Shown piece by piece: positions 1 through 12,700 of a stretch of 64,000 nt of DNA. A program made the position numbers and the translations under genes. The notes under the pieces are model-generated. The model saw only the letters and a list, made by a program, of their open reading frames with translations, searched no databases and was not told where the DNA came from. Numbering within the stretch: the first letter of the stretch is position 1; every line of letters begins with the position of its first letter. The DNA is from Hyposmocoma kahamanoa (taxonomy: Eukaryota > Arthropoda > Insecta > Lepidoptera > Cosmopterigidae), in assembly GCF_003589595.1 (NCBI RefSeq), contig NW_020653397.1, positions 2,732,031 through 2,796,030 on the forward strand. Reading direction: 5' to 3'.

Positions 1-99
1 TGTACCAAAAACACAAGAACCTGGTTTTACAAGAGATTTCTTCAAACGTTTCTAATTAAAAAATAATCCATCCTGTATCATGTCTGTCTCAAAAGTTAC

Positions 100-190
100 C
101 ATTACACTACTACTACTTATACTTTGCTAAATAGCAATCTCTTCCAGGCAACCTACAAATAAATAAATTGAAGTAGGATTATATAAAACA
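100..190 (-). repeat. LINE 3' UTR-like fragment
   Basis: The text around 113-150 (tagcaatctcttccaggcaa) resembles positions 10270-10310 and the 3' UTR of the LINE at about 42090-42130. It is probably a LINE 3' tail relic in the intron upstream of the TatD exon. The similarity was judged by eye only. Confidence 0.4.
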
Positions 191-349
191 CAATAATTAT
201 TACTATTTACAACACACAACATTGGAAACAGGTAAGAATTGGTGAGAATAATAATTAGAGTATAAGACACTTCCCTCGGGAAGACTCTGCGATTAGGTAG
301 GAACTCAGGCTATGGGAGAGGCGATGGTTTAGTGCGAGTTAGTGGGACG

Positions 350-565
350 TTTTTTTTTTTTTAACGCTCACAATCGACATAGCCCCGCACTAGGGAAACC
401 CTGTGTCGCGGGTGCCATGGACACACACATAGACAACCACAAATTACACCCAAACTCACGAGAGAAATAAATGTAGGCCATACAAATATTTCTCCCAGCC
501 CGGGAATCGAAACTGGGACCTCTGCGTGGCAGTCCGGCATGGTAACCGTTCGGCCACGGAGGCAG
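350..565 (-). mobile_element. tRNA-like SINE, family S, copy 1
   Basis: Read on the minus strand, this begins ctgcctccgtggccgaacgg, with a box A-like core (tggccgaacgg) and a box B-like core (gtttcgattcc), and ends in an A-run (poly-T on + at about 351-362). The same unit recurs at 6204, 11988 (head only), 17900, 20328, 37963 and 61613. This structure is what is expected of a tRNA-derived SINE. The element sits in the intron upstream of the TatD terminal exon. Confidence 0.85.
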
Positions 566-633
566 TTCTGTTTAACGGGCTGATGTGTTTGGATTTTTAA
601 CCTATGAATAAATAGTCTTCTTTCATATTCCAG

Positions 634-796
634 GTCAATGAACTTCGTAAACCGTTACTGCACTTTCCAGCGAAACGAGCCATGTGCCTTGCCAGCCATA
701 GTGGAGCTCATAGCAGGATTCTTAGGTCAGAAACCGGAGGACGTCGCGCTTGCCACTGCCTTCAACGCCTTGAAGCTGTTCGGGCTGAGCCAGTAG
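634..796 (+). CDS. TatD-family metal-dependent DNase, terminal exon only
   Basis: TatD proteins are TIM-barrel metal-dependent hydrolases with 3'-5' exonuclease or DNase activity. Only the last coding exon lies in the window. A pyrimidine-rich acceptor ends at AG 632-633. The frame then gives 54 codons to TAG at 794-796. It contains the family's C-terminal signature RNEP followed by CALPAIVELIAGF, and ends with NALKLFGLSQ, which resembles the NALKLF ending of TATDN3-like proteins. The exon enters with one base completing a split codon. Upstream exons lie left of position 1, and the preceding intron holds a SINE. Identity as a TatD-family C-terminus is fairly firm. Which animal paralogue (TATDN1, 2 or 3) cannot be decided from this fragment. 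Confidence 0.75.
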
Positions 797-869
797 GTTT
801 ACGCAACTTCATAGTCACTGAATTAAAAAAAAATGCCCACGATAAAATGCCTACCGAGCTTGAAAGTAA

Positions 870-875
870 AATAAA
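870..875 (+). terminator. Poly(A) signal candidate of the TatD gene
   Basis: A canonical aataaa lies 74 bases after the TAG stop of the TatD exon, the first such hexamer downstream on the same strand. Confidence 0.5.
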
Positions 876-1451
876 TTATATATCCTTCTAAACCCAGGAA
901 CCTATAATGGGAATAGCTAGTATGTCCATAATTTTGTATGAAAAACGTACTGCCTTATTTGTCATAACTAACGCATTAGCATTGCGCTAACTAAGGTTTT
1001 TTCTTAACAAACACGTCAATTACTCTGATATTACTTAATAAAACAAACTAAATGACATATATTTAGTAGTAATGATACGGCTTGGCGGCCTAGTGGGGAG
1101 AGTCTGCTTGCGAACCCTGTGGTCGCAATTTCACATCCGGCTTAATTAGGTTTGTTTTTTTTTTAGAAATTTGTTGAAGCACCTATATGATTTAACCATT
1201 CGTTTTTAATTCAAAAATGCGTTTATTTTTTATTTTACATATTTAAACCTTCATATTATTAATATTTAAATGTAATATTACGATACTCGTTGCCTATAGC
1301 ATTGCTTATACCGGTTAGGGGGTTATATCGTCGGGGATAATGCGCGTAACGAATTACGCGTAACTAGCATTTGATTATGAGTCTCCATTTCGGTAATTTA
1401 GTCGCCAAATCAAGTTAGTGTGGTTTACGGGAATATATTGTTTTCATTCCG

Positions 1452-1790
1452 TAGACAATATAAATTAATGCTTATTGTGCAAAAATGAGTGTCGTCCATT
1501 TAAATAACAAAGTAATAACGTTAAATCCGATACGCGCTTTTTACCAATGCTACATACGCGGATTTCTTTACAATTCATTAGTGTTTTCGTTCCGAATCAC
1601 AGAAATACCTATAGGACCTTATAGTACTTATAGGTCAGAATAAAAATTAAGAAGCAGACCTGGAAGAAGGTGTAGACAACATAAATTAACGTTTACTGTT
1701 TAAAAATGAGTGTCGTAATGATTGAAATAACAAAGTAATGTCGTTAAATCCCTTGGAACGCGGATTTGCACCATCGTCGACCATAATATG
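1452..1790. repeat. Diverged direct duplication
   Basis: Two similar blocks, about 1452-1560 and 1675-1790, share aaaaatgagtgtcgt followed by ataacaaagtaat and cgttaaatcc. They are separated by about 115 bp. No coding potential is seen. Confidence 0.5.
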
Positions 1791-2785
1791 TTTAAATAAT
1801 GAATTTCGCTAAAAATCTGGATAACTTTAGTTATGATAGATGGGCAGCGTGTTTTTCTAAATATCCTATGACTATGTAGAATAAATATATGGCGCTAAAT
1901 ATGAACGCATGCAATATTTTTACGTGATCATGGGAATTATAATGGGTTAGAATGACTTAACACTGTATATGGGATCTTACAAGGATATTGCACTGCTATT
2001 ATAATATAACAGTGTTGTAACTCAAAATACGTAGAAATTAATATTATACGCGTCAATAAAACTGTACTTAGAATATTGTAAACAACAATTAAAATGCATG
2101 TGTCTACTTAACTTAAAATGAAACAAAGTTTAAATGAGCTACTTTTGGAAAAACAGTTCTTGCTCATAATTTATGAAATTAGTTTTCGCTTTTTTTTTTC
2201 AAATATGTTTGGCTACTTGGTAGTCGTTTAAATGTTTGTAATAAACAATGACCTATAAACATTTTATTATAATCTTTGACGGGAAATTAGTAATTGCGTT
2301 TTCATAGATTCTGAAAAATACGCTTTTTGAGTTAACACACTATTGTATTAACAGTTTTTTTAAGAAAATTATAGTTTCATAATTTTGTATGTATGACGGG
2401 AATTTTCAACACAGCTTATTTGAATGTGTTGGTATTTTGTTCAATTCCACACATTGCAAGATGCAAACATCATCAAAATGCAGATCTCTTAAGTCATTAT
2501 ATGAAGTTAAATTACATATGTGCAGAGTAAATTCGCGTCAATATATAAAAGTTATTAACCTTTGTCGTGGGCATTGAAGAAGTTTTTACTAAACAACCGT
2601 GTCTTGTCTCTCTTTACAGTGCACATTTGTTGTTGAATGTAGACTTGGGAATAAGAATATATTGAAGCATTATTGTATTTAATAGTATATATGGTAAATG
2701 ACTTTATTTATTGTTCCTAGCAGTTATGTTTATCGGAAATTTATATTTATGTTCTATGTTGCCTCTTTAAAAATAAATGCGAATT

Positions 2786-2960
2786 TGACCTCCACTGACC
2801 TGATGGCAAGTGACGATGTAGTCGACCATGGAGCATGCACACCTAAATAATGCCTATTCACTTTCATCTTGAAAAGATCCAAGTTATAACGTTACCAGGT
2901 CATCCTGACATCTATAAGGCTCAAAGTACATTACTGCGGGACGGAATGGCAGTGAATTTT
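2786..2960 (+). repeat. Dispersed repeat G, copy 1
   Basis: The block gcacacctaaataat ... ttcac ... cttgaaaag ... ccaagttata recurs at 30576-30680. The start (gacctccactgacctgatgg) also resembles 26776-26800 next to PNPT1 exon 1. The family type is unknown. Confidence 0.55.
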
Positions 2961-5900
2961 TGTATTGTGTAACGTACTACGAGCATAAAAATCTCGTCTA
3001 TCCTAGAATTTTCGCATAAATTGTAAATTGCAGTGTTAAATCTGTTTACCATTGTTGCCTACGGTGCACCAGAAAAGAAATGGTACACCGTGTGAGGAGG
3101 CTCCGTTTGTGAACCTCAAGAAGAATGATATAGTAATATTGGTGGTAGTAAAGATACCAATAATGTTAGATCTGTCTTTAGATGTGCTGTAGTGGGCTCT
3201 TATAGTAAGATGAAGTAGTCAAGTTATTTCTTTTTGAAGTAAATTTATTTATAACTTAAGAGCGGGTACACAAAGCAATGCAGTCGTTAATCGTCTACCT
3301 TAAACACGCGCGTGATTTTAATATCATGGCTCGCTCAAAAGTTCCCATTATACTGGCAGCTTTGCATCGCCGGATGGCAATGGACACCTGTTGAACCAAC
3401 TACGAGAGTTTACTTCTACGATATTGTTAAAATTTGTTGAAAAATTCCCAAGTCTACAAACATGAATTGATAATTCGTAAAATTTAATATTATACGTATA
3501 TAAATTTATTATTAACAAAAATGTAATGTTTGTGCCTTAACGATCATAATTACGGAAATCGAAATTATATACGAAACGAATAGGCTAATCATAGCATTTA
3601 ATGATTCTTCAGACGTCATTGATTGGTGACGTGATAATAGCGTGGGGGACTTGATGTCATTAACATTAAGGAAGGTTTTCGTGTGACCGAGACGCTGCCA
3701 GTCTCGTTTATATTTGTCACTTTATGGTGGAAAATAAGATAGCTGATATGTTGTTCTCACTATGCTCAATAGATGGCGTTCACTGTACTTTAAAACGAAC
3801 TAATTAAAAAAACGTAACTCTTGATTGAATGTTTAGAGGCGGCATCTGTTGGCACAATATTGAACTATGTAGTGGAGAATTACTGTTAAATCATATATCC
3901 TATATAAGGCCGAAAAACCGATTGGTCTGCTTACATGTAGCTGAGGTATTCAGTTTTTCAATGGAGGCTTATACTTTAGGTTCGGAAGTATAGGAGGTAT
4001 ACTTTAGGTTTGAATTTATCAAATTAAATAAACCGATCTTAGTTATTGTCAATTGAAGTTATTGTCCACGGAACCCTTTAACAGCCCATTTTCCAAAAGT
4101 GGTAGTAATTATATTGACTCTGGATATTTTTAAGATCTCGCCATCCAATTATCACGTCACTAATCGTAAACAAACTCGACTATTGAAATACTCAAAATGT
4201 TATTTAATGCATTTCCTGACAACGATCACAAAAATTTTCTTAATCAAAAAAATTGAGGCTAAAATTAATATATCGCTATCTTGCCATTGACTAAGATTTT
4301 GACTGATTTTTGTGCATCCTGAAAAGGGGCCGTCAATGAACGACTGTAGAACTATTTTATGAATACCCCCCGGCAGTCTTCGTCTTTCGGCTTTCGTCGG
4401 ATTTCTATTTATTGCAATATAGTGCCGACCGGACGCACTTAGTCGAAAGTGTACTAGTTAATGTACTTCTGAATTCAAATTATTATAGATTATAAACATG
4501 AAAATTTATATTTCGGGCGTTCGGAAATCTGAATATAGCCGAGAGATATTAATAAAATAGTTATTTGGAGGGTACTAAACTTCTGAGGCTTTAGATTTGT
4601 TTATGACGCGAGATCAGCCTATATTGGTTGTTCTTTCTTCACAACCCTCGTCCTGGAGCCATGGTAGACTTAGCTTATTTACGTCTATTGAAGACCCTTG
4701 GTCTATAGTTTGTGGCGTTTTTAACGATGGCCCCTGATGGATTACGCTGTAGAGGTAGAAGAAATTATTCTAAGGAGAATCGAGAAAACAATTTTAGTTT
4801 TCGTACCTGATTACAAAACGCCACTATTGGTACGACGCATAATTTAATATTTAAATAAAAAAGCAATTGTATTGTATTTTTTGAAATTATTGAACGATTG
4901 AGGTTTTTTATGTTTATAGTAGTTAGTTATCTGTGATGCACTTGTCTTTTTTCACGTTAATTTATGTAGTTATTTCTATCACTCATGTATTTCTAACTGT
5001 TCGACGGCATGTCTGGTTAAACCAGCTCTGTGTGGAGCACGCGTGTCACACAGAAAAATGTCCCCAGAAAAAAGGTACCCCGTACTTATCATATTCTGAT
5101 TTTACGGTAAATGTCGTCATTATTCGTGAACGGGTGAAAAGGTTTTAATCTAGGTGAAGGTTTTAAATTAAACTCCGTTCGTTAACTGAAAAAAAAACAT
5201 TGTTTCAAGGAAAATTGCTAATGTAAGAAGTCGTAAGTTCGATGTCTGGTTTTATAAATGTAAAATTACAAAAAAGTAACATGTAAGTTTTGCATGAGTG
5301 GTAAATTTTGCATATTTTTTTAATGGTGGTGGCAATAGTCTGCTGTAAGTCATTAGTCAGAATGATCTCAAATATTGACTTGATTGCGTTGTATACCTAC
5401 ATGTTTGAATAATATTTTCATTAGTGATATATTCACGTATTTTCATATAAATTAATTTATATTTTTAATAACACTCGTGATTTCAAATCGAGTCAGTTAT
5501 AAACCCTATTCGTTTATTAATTTGAACGTAAAATAAGTTGTCTATTGCCACCAAATTTTGTTCGCACGGTGTTTGGATTCTTTTAATATCTATTTCAGTA
5601 CACTCTTTGAAATAGCTTTATATATTTTAGAATTAGTATTATAGGAAGGAAGAAAGGACCAAAAATATATATGACTGTAGAACAGTGAGATTTGGAATTG
5701 ACGGATGAAACAATAAATGATTGCGATTATGTATCTAATTATCGCCTATAAGTCGCCATTTTGATTTAACTCATGAGGTGTGACATTATTTAATGTAATT
5801 TACTAACAACGACAGAAATATATTTTTTGCTGTTAACAAAAGGCAGCTAAAGAAGTAATATGTTGTTATCAAAAAGCAGAATAATTTTTGTAAAGTCGAA

Positions 5901-6036
5901 TTTTTCGAATATACTGTAAATATTTATTGTAATGTTGATAGTATGAGGTTGTAAACCTTAGTTGTAAATACGTTCAAGGTTATACAAATCCAAAGTGTAA
6001 ATGTTATCTATAAAAGTTTGCTTCTTGACTTTTTAG

Positions 6037-6176
6037 AAGGAAGTACAGTGGATGCCCTATTATACCTGACCCCCAACGGACCATTTGATTATGGGGCCTA
6101 CTACCGTTCTCCGTTCGGACGGATCCGAAACAATTACTGTCAAATAATATTCGATCCGATCAAAAGGCAACGTCAA
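6037..6176 (+). CDS. Orphan exon-like segment, unknown gene
   Basis: A run of T ending in AG (6035-6036) is followed by an open frame, then a good donor (CAA|GTAAGA) at 6177. The length is 140 nt: two bases of a split codon plus 46 codons, ending in phase 0. The peptide includes GPFDYGAYYRSPFGRIRNN and ends FDPIKRQRQ. Base composition is less AT-rich than the flanks. I do not recognise the protein. It could be an internal exon of an unseen + strand gene, or coding debris of a transposon. No partner exon was found nearby. Confidence 0.35.
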
Positions 6177-6203
6177 GTAAGAAGCTTCATTCGCATTATG
6201 TGA

Positions 6204-6418
6204 CTGCCTCCGTGGCCGAATGGTTACCATGCCGGACTGCCACGCAGAGGTTCCACGTTCGATTCCCGGGCCGGGAGAAATATTTGTATGGTCTACATTT
6301 ATTTCTCTCGTGAGCTTGGGTGTAATTTGTGGTTGTCTATGTGTGTGTCCATGGCACCCGCGACACAGGTTTTCCCTAGCGCGGGGCTATGTTGAGTGTG
6401 TGCGTTATTTATTATTAT
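6204..6418 (+). mobile_element. tRNA-like SINE, family S, copy 2
   Basis: Full-length copy: ctgcctccgtggccgaatgg head, box B-like gttcgattccc, body ending at gcggggctatgttgagtgtg and an attatt tail. It starts only 28 bases after the exon-like segment ends. Confidence 0.85.
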
Positions 6419-7012
6419 GCGTTTTTAATTTGATCGAGTATTACTTATTTGACAGTAATTATTTGCCCTCGGAATATCGGATGTCGGGTAAATAAATGTG
6501 AAAAAAAAGTGTTAAACAAGTTTGAAACTGATTTTCTTACGCCAATTTGATCTATAACGTATACTAATTAAGTACAGAATACAAAGGCTGCTGGCCCGTA
6601 ATCTAACCCGTTTATCAATAATCACATTAGACGTAAATTATGAACCACTTTCTATGTAAAAAATTATTGAAAATCTACGGGGTCATTTATTTGTTTTCAG
6701 GTTACAATAGACCCATAAACATATAGTACCTTATAAACTAACATATATCATTTATTATTTTGGTTCTGTAAAAGTGCAATAAATATTTGATAATAAACAT
6801 ATTAATAAATGTTTGAAAAGTAATTAGTTTACTGTAGGTCAGACTTATTGCCAAAATAAATATTGTAACGCACGGTCAGTTGTAGTAGGATGTAAAACCG
6901 AAGTCGTTCTCTGCGTGACCAATGAATAAATACGGAACACACAAATATTTATCACCTACATTTTTTAATATAAAGATACATTTTTAATTTCATAATTCCC
7001 GGTCCCATAGCG
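6419..7012. other. No gene seen
   Basis: AT-rich sequence with no convincing open frame, splice pairs or recognisable repeat beyond the SINE tail. Confidence 0.6.
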
Positions 7013-7440
7013 ACACGTACCTTTGCAAAGTACAAGAAATAGATTTCTCAACAGATGGCGCTACGGTAGAAAAGTCTTTAAAACAACCAAAACAAAGATC
7101 TGCAACAAGCACATAGAAAAATTCGTAAGGTCCCAATTTTTTATGTGAAATTACTCCTCTAGTTTGTTATAATAATTATTATTATTAATATAAAGATCGA
7201 ACACTTAGAAAAAAAACAGTGAATAGCGACATCTCTAGCCGGGGCTGGTAGCTGTAAAGATATCTAAGTGGGTGACGAAATACTTTCGTAGATGGCGCTA
7301 CGGCTAAAAAGTTGAAAAACGACAAGCACAGAAAAAATCGTGAGGTCCGCTGGTTCGTGGTTATGTGAAATTATTTCAATATAAGTTGCCATTATAGTTT
7401 GTTATAATTATTAATACAAAGATCGAATACTTTGGTGGGA
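7013..7440 (+). mobile_element. SINE-like repeat, family C, copy 1
   Basis: Carries the family C blocks agatggcgctacgg, agctgtaaagat, gggtgacgaaatac and tttgttataattattaatac, the first two partly duplicated within the copy. Related copies lie at 11490, 19160, 22590 and 54680. The 11490 and 22590 copies also carry a tRNA-like head. Confidence 0.6.
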
Positions 7441-8285
7441 CATGATTTTTCAATCATAAATGCGTAAGAAAGCCCTCAGATCCGAAAGGTCAGTTAGGTC
7501 AGGTATCTTAGGCATCGACTGTACAATTTCCTAAAAAGCCAATTGGGAGATAATAGTGATACTGGATGGATGTATAGCGTATTACTTTGTGTGGCCAAAG
7601 CCGTTTATGGACAGTAAGCTGTACTTTTTTTTTCAATTACATGTGGTTAGTATACATGACGACAAATAAACCAAGTTAGGGTGTAGTTACACCAGCGGCA
7701 TTCAAAATCGTGTAACTATGCACTGAGGTTCACGTATTTACAATTAAGTACACCTTGTAGAGCAGTTATATTAATGTTAAAAATAAATATATAAATTTAA
7801 TGCTGTAGTCACAACGAAATCAAAGACTGCAAGTATTAAACAATAGAGTTTGACTTGTTATAAATTAATTATGTTTTTGTGTAATATTTTTTTACTTATT
7901 TAATCGTGTAATTGTAAGCGTGCATAATTGTTATTGATTCATTTATTTTTTGACAATTACTTTGTTGTAGGTGTATAATAAATAGGAAGTGATCGTAATT
8001 GCATTTACAAAGTTTAATGACATTTTAAATTGTTTTTCTACAAGTCATTAAATTTTGTAAATATTCCTCTCTAAGCTATGTAGTGCCTTCGACAGAACGT
8101 CCTTTTGTGATACAATATTTTCTTACATTGTATAGATTATTTCTTTTAATATACAAAGTAAAGATATTTTATGAGATGTTTTATTTTCACCAATTACCGT
8201 GGCTCCCACACCTGAAATCCCACGAGATTACGGTATAATTTTATTATGGTTCCTATATTCACGGGATTGATGTTTACTAACTTTG

Positions 8286-8419
8286 GAATGAAACTATTTT
8301 TCCGGATTTAAATCGCGTATATTTGTTTTTTCAAACAAACCGACGTTTCGGGCCCTTTACAGGTCCAATAAAAAATAGTTTCATTCCTATGTATAACAAT
8401 CGCGAAAACCTAAGAACTC
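8286..8419 (+). mobile_element. Short element, family E, copy 1, with a 17-bp target duplication
   Basis: The element opens with a tgaaactatttttccgg block and closes with aaaaatagtttcattc plus cgaaaacctaagaactc. It is flanked by identical 17-bp copies of gatgtttactaactttg at 8269-8285 and 8420-8436. The internal inverted repeat plus long duplication define it precisely. Related copies are at 22375, 46400, 59698 and 62149. Confidence 0.75.
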
Positions 8420-8689
8420 GATGTTTACTAACTTTGTCAAACATTCTATAAGATTCTAAAATATTTTTCCCATCCTGAATCGCCTCAGAAGATGTACTGT
8501 ATGTACAAGGCAAAGAAATACTATTTATTTTCCAAATTCACAACGAAAAAAAAAACGCTACAATCAAAATCAAATAAATATTTATTAATTACGTATTGTA
8601 CGTGTAATAGAACAGATTAAACCCAAAACAACTTTAGTTCTGAGATAAGAAACATCGCGTCTTTATTTAAAATTTCACCCAGTTACGCG

Positions 8690-9110
8690 TGCCCTATTAC
8701 AGCGTGACCATGGCTGAGTTTTTGAAATTTGACTAGCCAGAAAAAGTCTCTATTTAGTCGGTCCACCGATCAAAAGTTATAAGGGTGTTTTACTGTCCAC
8801 GCTGGAATAAACTTATTCCAGCGGCGCCATTTCTCAATTTCGAGAACCACAACAGCTAACTTAGATCTGATTACACAAAAAAAAGTCGTGTGATTTAGTT
8901 GGCACGCCGTTTTCAAGTTATTCCGGCGGCACCATGAATATCGAGAACTACAGCTCCTATCTTAGATTTGATTGCACCCAGAAAATGTCGTAAATTAGTC
9001 AATTCTAGTCGGAAAATTTTAGACTTAGTCGCCCTAAAGTTCAAAAACTCGACCATGATGGTCACGCTGGAATACGGCACGCATTCCATCTGGGATTCCA
9101 AAACAAATTC
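8690..9110. repeat. Diverged tandem units
   Basis: The blocks tcgagaaccacaacagctaacttagat... and tcgagaactacagctcctatcttagat..., about 110 bp apart, share length and wording, as do the flanking gtgaccatgg and ccatgatggtcacgctgg phrases. Short open frames over this stretch look incidental. Confidence 0.45.
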
Positions 9111-9436
9111 TTCGTTTTCTACTTGTTGCTTTTTCCTAGTATTTATTATCTTTTCATATGCAGGCTTGAATATGGTTTGAACATAAAAAGATGTACTCGT
9201 GGCTCACAACACGTAATTAGTCTTCGTTCCGCAGCAATTTAAATTGTATCTAAGTGTAGTCTTGACCTGGCTATTCTTTAGGATGTCCTCAATTTATATA
9301 ATAAAAATAAAAATCATTTGTATATAACAAAACTCAATTTATTAAATAACTAGCTATAGCTACGTATATACAATTCTACCAAGTATTTGGTATCGATAAT
9401 ATAATGTACCACATTTCGCCACGACAAAACGACCAT

Positions 9437-9568
9437 GTTTAACAAATATTTTTTTACAAGTGGTACGTTCAATAAATATATTTTTACAGGAGGTACGTCC
9501 AACAAACACACTTGTACAGGAAGTCCGTTCAACAAATACACTTATACAGAAGGTATCTCCAACAAATG
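9437..9568. repeat. 30-bp minisatellite
   Basis: Four 30-bp units start at 9437, 9467, 9497 and 9527, plus a partial fifth. Each has the pattern gttcaacaaatacacttata followed by caggaggtac, with substitutions. The period of 30 keeps the minus frame open as a 10-residue repeat, which I take as a by-product. Confidence 0.8.
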
Positions 9569-9703
9569 TAAGATAACAATTTGATCTTCTCTAATTCTTT
9601 AACACAAAAATATTGGACTGTTCTTCAAATGTTTTATAGGTGGGGCAATACATGGAATGGGCGCTCCAACGCTTTGTTTCTAAAAAAACACCTATAATAT
9701 TTC

Positions 9704-9709
9704 TTTATT
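9704..9709 (-). terminator. Poly(A) signal candidate of PNPT1
   Basis: On the minus strand an AATAAA lies about 90 bases downstream of the PNPT1 stop codon (9799-9801). Confidence 0.55.
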
Positions 9710-9798
9710 ATATTTGATTTCCAAGGTTTTCACTGTCAAACGAAAATATAAATTCACAGTTTTTTTTTCCTGTTTCGTATCAAAAGTCACTGCAATAT

Positions 9799-12700
9799 TT
9801 AACTTTTATCAAGTTTTCTAACGATGCCGGGCGGCGGTGACGTAAGCACTTTCCTCGATAGCCTGGCCTGGCCTGAGACGGGATCGCGGCCGAAGTACTT
9901 GACTTGGATCTCGGAGCCCACGTCCAAGCCCAACACTGATGGGTGCTGGATCTGTTGATTATTAATTAGAGCAAAAGTGATTAATGCCCTGTGTATAGTC
10001 ATTTGCAATACGTAATACAGTTCATTATGCTATACAAAAATTGGCTTCCATACCATTCCCCGTCAATATAATTGAGTCTTCATCAATAAATGCCTATTTA
10101 TTCTAGCTAATAAGGACAAAGCAAAGAGCTTGGTGTCAATTTGTAATTACTTTCTTTCATTCTGGCCTTCAACGTTACTGTTGCTTAGTATGAAATATTC
10201 TGTATTGCATATTAAAAATTGCAGTGATAACACAGAAAGTATAACAGAGTGACCTAATGTACAACAGGCGGCCTTTTTGCTAAGTAGGAATTTCTTCCAG
10301 GCAACCTTCAGATAGAAAGGACAATGGTAAACTCCCATATAGATTTTTGTTGACATAATTTGAATGCTGCTAAAAAATGCTAATGTTTATGAAAAAGATG
10401 TGAAAATATAGAGTTGAAATTCCTGAACAAATGTTCTGAGGAATTAAAAATATTCCAGTTTGAAGTTTTGGAGGTTATGTGTTACGTGATTGAATAAAAT
10501 AAATAAACTACAGAAGTCTTAAACAGAGTTAACAGAAGTTGAATGGTGCCGGGGGATTGTGACGTGACGAATGTTCAGAAGAAATTATTTTGTATACTGG
10601 TATGGTCAAAAGGCATGGAAGTTAAGCCATAAAAAATAACTTGAGTTAATTAATAACATACCACAGACTATTGCACTGTTAACTCGAAAACAAATTATTT
10701 TTTGTGAAACGTGCCATCTATCCCTGATTTTGGAAACTTTTTGTTAGTTTTTTCCAATGTCTCGCGTGGCGTTTTGGAGAAGAAATTATCGACTTTATTT
10801 TTTGTAATTGCTTTATTAGCTTATTACAAATCGGTCGAATCAGTACATTTGATATTACATGAACTAAATACCATATCTATACGTATGTACTGAAATTACT
10901 TTTTTGGCGACTAGATGTCGCTCACCGTTAAGAAACTGATAGTTGTAGATATCAGTCCATTTACATATTAATTAGTCATTAGAGTTTCTTTTAAATATGA
11001 TTTTATTTCCAGACTTGTATAGGCCGCTATTATAATTTGAGAAACGTAATGAATATATTTTATTCAAACTTGTAATTAAGACATTTAAAGACGCTAACGA
11101 ATTATTTTAAGAGATTTTTTAAGAGCTGAAAAGGGGGCAGCAACAAATATCTTCCAATATAGATCCTGTCATAATACAAACTTACCTTTCTATGATCAAG
11201 TTGGCTATTATGTACGAGCGCAGGCGCCATTCCGCTGTACAAAGTGACAAGTACTCCGATATCTTTAACTTCGACTATTTTGGCTTTATATATAGCACCA
11301 AATTCCAAATCCGGTGTCCGTTCGGCCGACAGCCATGTTTGTATGCGAGCTTGTGCCTCGTCCATTGCCGCTTGAGACGGCGCGAATATGCTGTATCTTG
11401 TTTCGTCTATTGGCGTTACCTGTATAAAAATTAATTCGTAATTATGATATATTAATTTTTTTATATTCAGTTATTTTTTATTTTTTATTCCACTAGTTTG
11501 TTATAATTATTAATACAAAGATCGAATACTTAAAAAAAAAAAACAGTGAATAGCAACATCTCTAGTCGGGGCTAGTAGCTGTAAAGAAATCGAAGTGGGT
11601 GACGAAATACTTTCATAGATTTGTTATAGATGGCGCTACGGCTAAAAAGTCATTGAAAAACAACAACGAGCACATAGAAAAATTCGTGAGGTCCGCTGGT
11701 TCGTGGCTTAGTTGGCATAGCTTCTGGCACGGTTTGATAAAAGACGTCGTTTTGAATCCGGCCGGATCGAAGGAATTTTTTCTAAGTGAGTTAATAATTA
11801 TAACGAATTAAGACATAGTTAATTATAAGAGACGAGCAGAGTGATTTGAGGGTAATTAGAACGATAGGAAGCGTCATGCCAGGCCCTATACTCTCGTACT
11901 CTGTCCGACATCTGTCCGAAACAATTTTTTTTATAATATCAAGTGAAAATTACTGTCAACTGTAGTCTCAAATTAGTGAATTATAACTGTCTCTGTAGTC
12001 AAACGGTTACCATGCTGGTCTGCCACGCAGAGACAGTAGCGGTAGAGCTCGTTGTGAAAGTTCGTCCAGTGAACTACTGCCACTTTATATAGAAATTTGA
12101 AAGATTTGAAAACTCAAATATTTGCAATTTAAAGCTCTAAGGCACTGCGACTGCCATGGACCGGCGTGTTTTTACCATCATAAAAAAAAAAGAAATTATC
12201 GACTGTGAACTGGCAATCGATACTATCTCAATTTCGACAGCTTTACAGGAAGAAAAAAAAAAATTGTTTGCGTCAATTATATAGCATCTGGTTTATTAAA
12301 TAAAAATACGTAGTTTTTAAATATTTTTATTACACATGTGTACATGTACACTACGTATTTTTATTTACAGGTGGTATATAAATGATTTTTTCTTGTTGTT
12401 GGTTGCCAGTTCACAGTCGTTATGTTTAATTTCTTACCTGCACACCGGTCTCAACGTACAATTTCTTGAGATTGATGCCTCCTAGGCCGACAAGTTTGGA
12501 TCGTTTGTGTGCCTCTACTTCCATCTGTTGGATAACTGGCATGTTTTCTTTTCTACCTTGTCTGAAATAATAATACAGTGCTACAGTCATAGTTATACTC
12601 ACAGAACAATAAATACAGTAGTAGTGTTTAGTTTGCGTGGTACGTGTGCCAACAGTTTGCGGAGTTCCGCAAACTTCAAGCTTTTACCGCCATTTTCGCT

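Larger units (their letters stand above)
876..6036. other. Intergenic stretch without a supported gene
   Basis: AT-rich DNA with only short, non-conserved open frames. It contains a diverged direct duplication (1452-1790) and one copy of dispersed repeat G (2786-2960). I see no further exon with both splice signals and coding character. Confidence 0.6.

Noticed and set aside
343..570. tRNA gene candidate at the SINE head
   Set aside because: Box A- and B-like cores are present, but the segment recurs seven times with a SINE body, and no full cloverleaf is evident.
6220..6495. 91-codon plus frame, similar to 37988-38218
   Set aside because: Both are translations of the S-family SINE.
9350..9541. 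Minus frame with 10-residue repeats (YLLNVPLVKK)
   Set aside because: It is the translation of the 30-bp minisatellite, with no conserved context.
9437..9568. CRISPR-like array
   Set aside because: The units are contiguous 30-bp tandem repeats without distinct spacers, in a eukaryotic genome.
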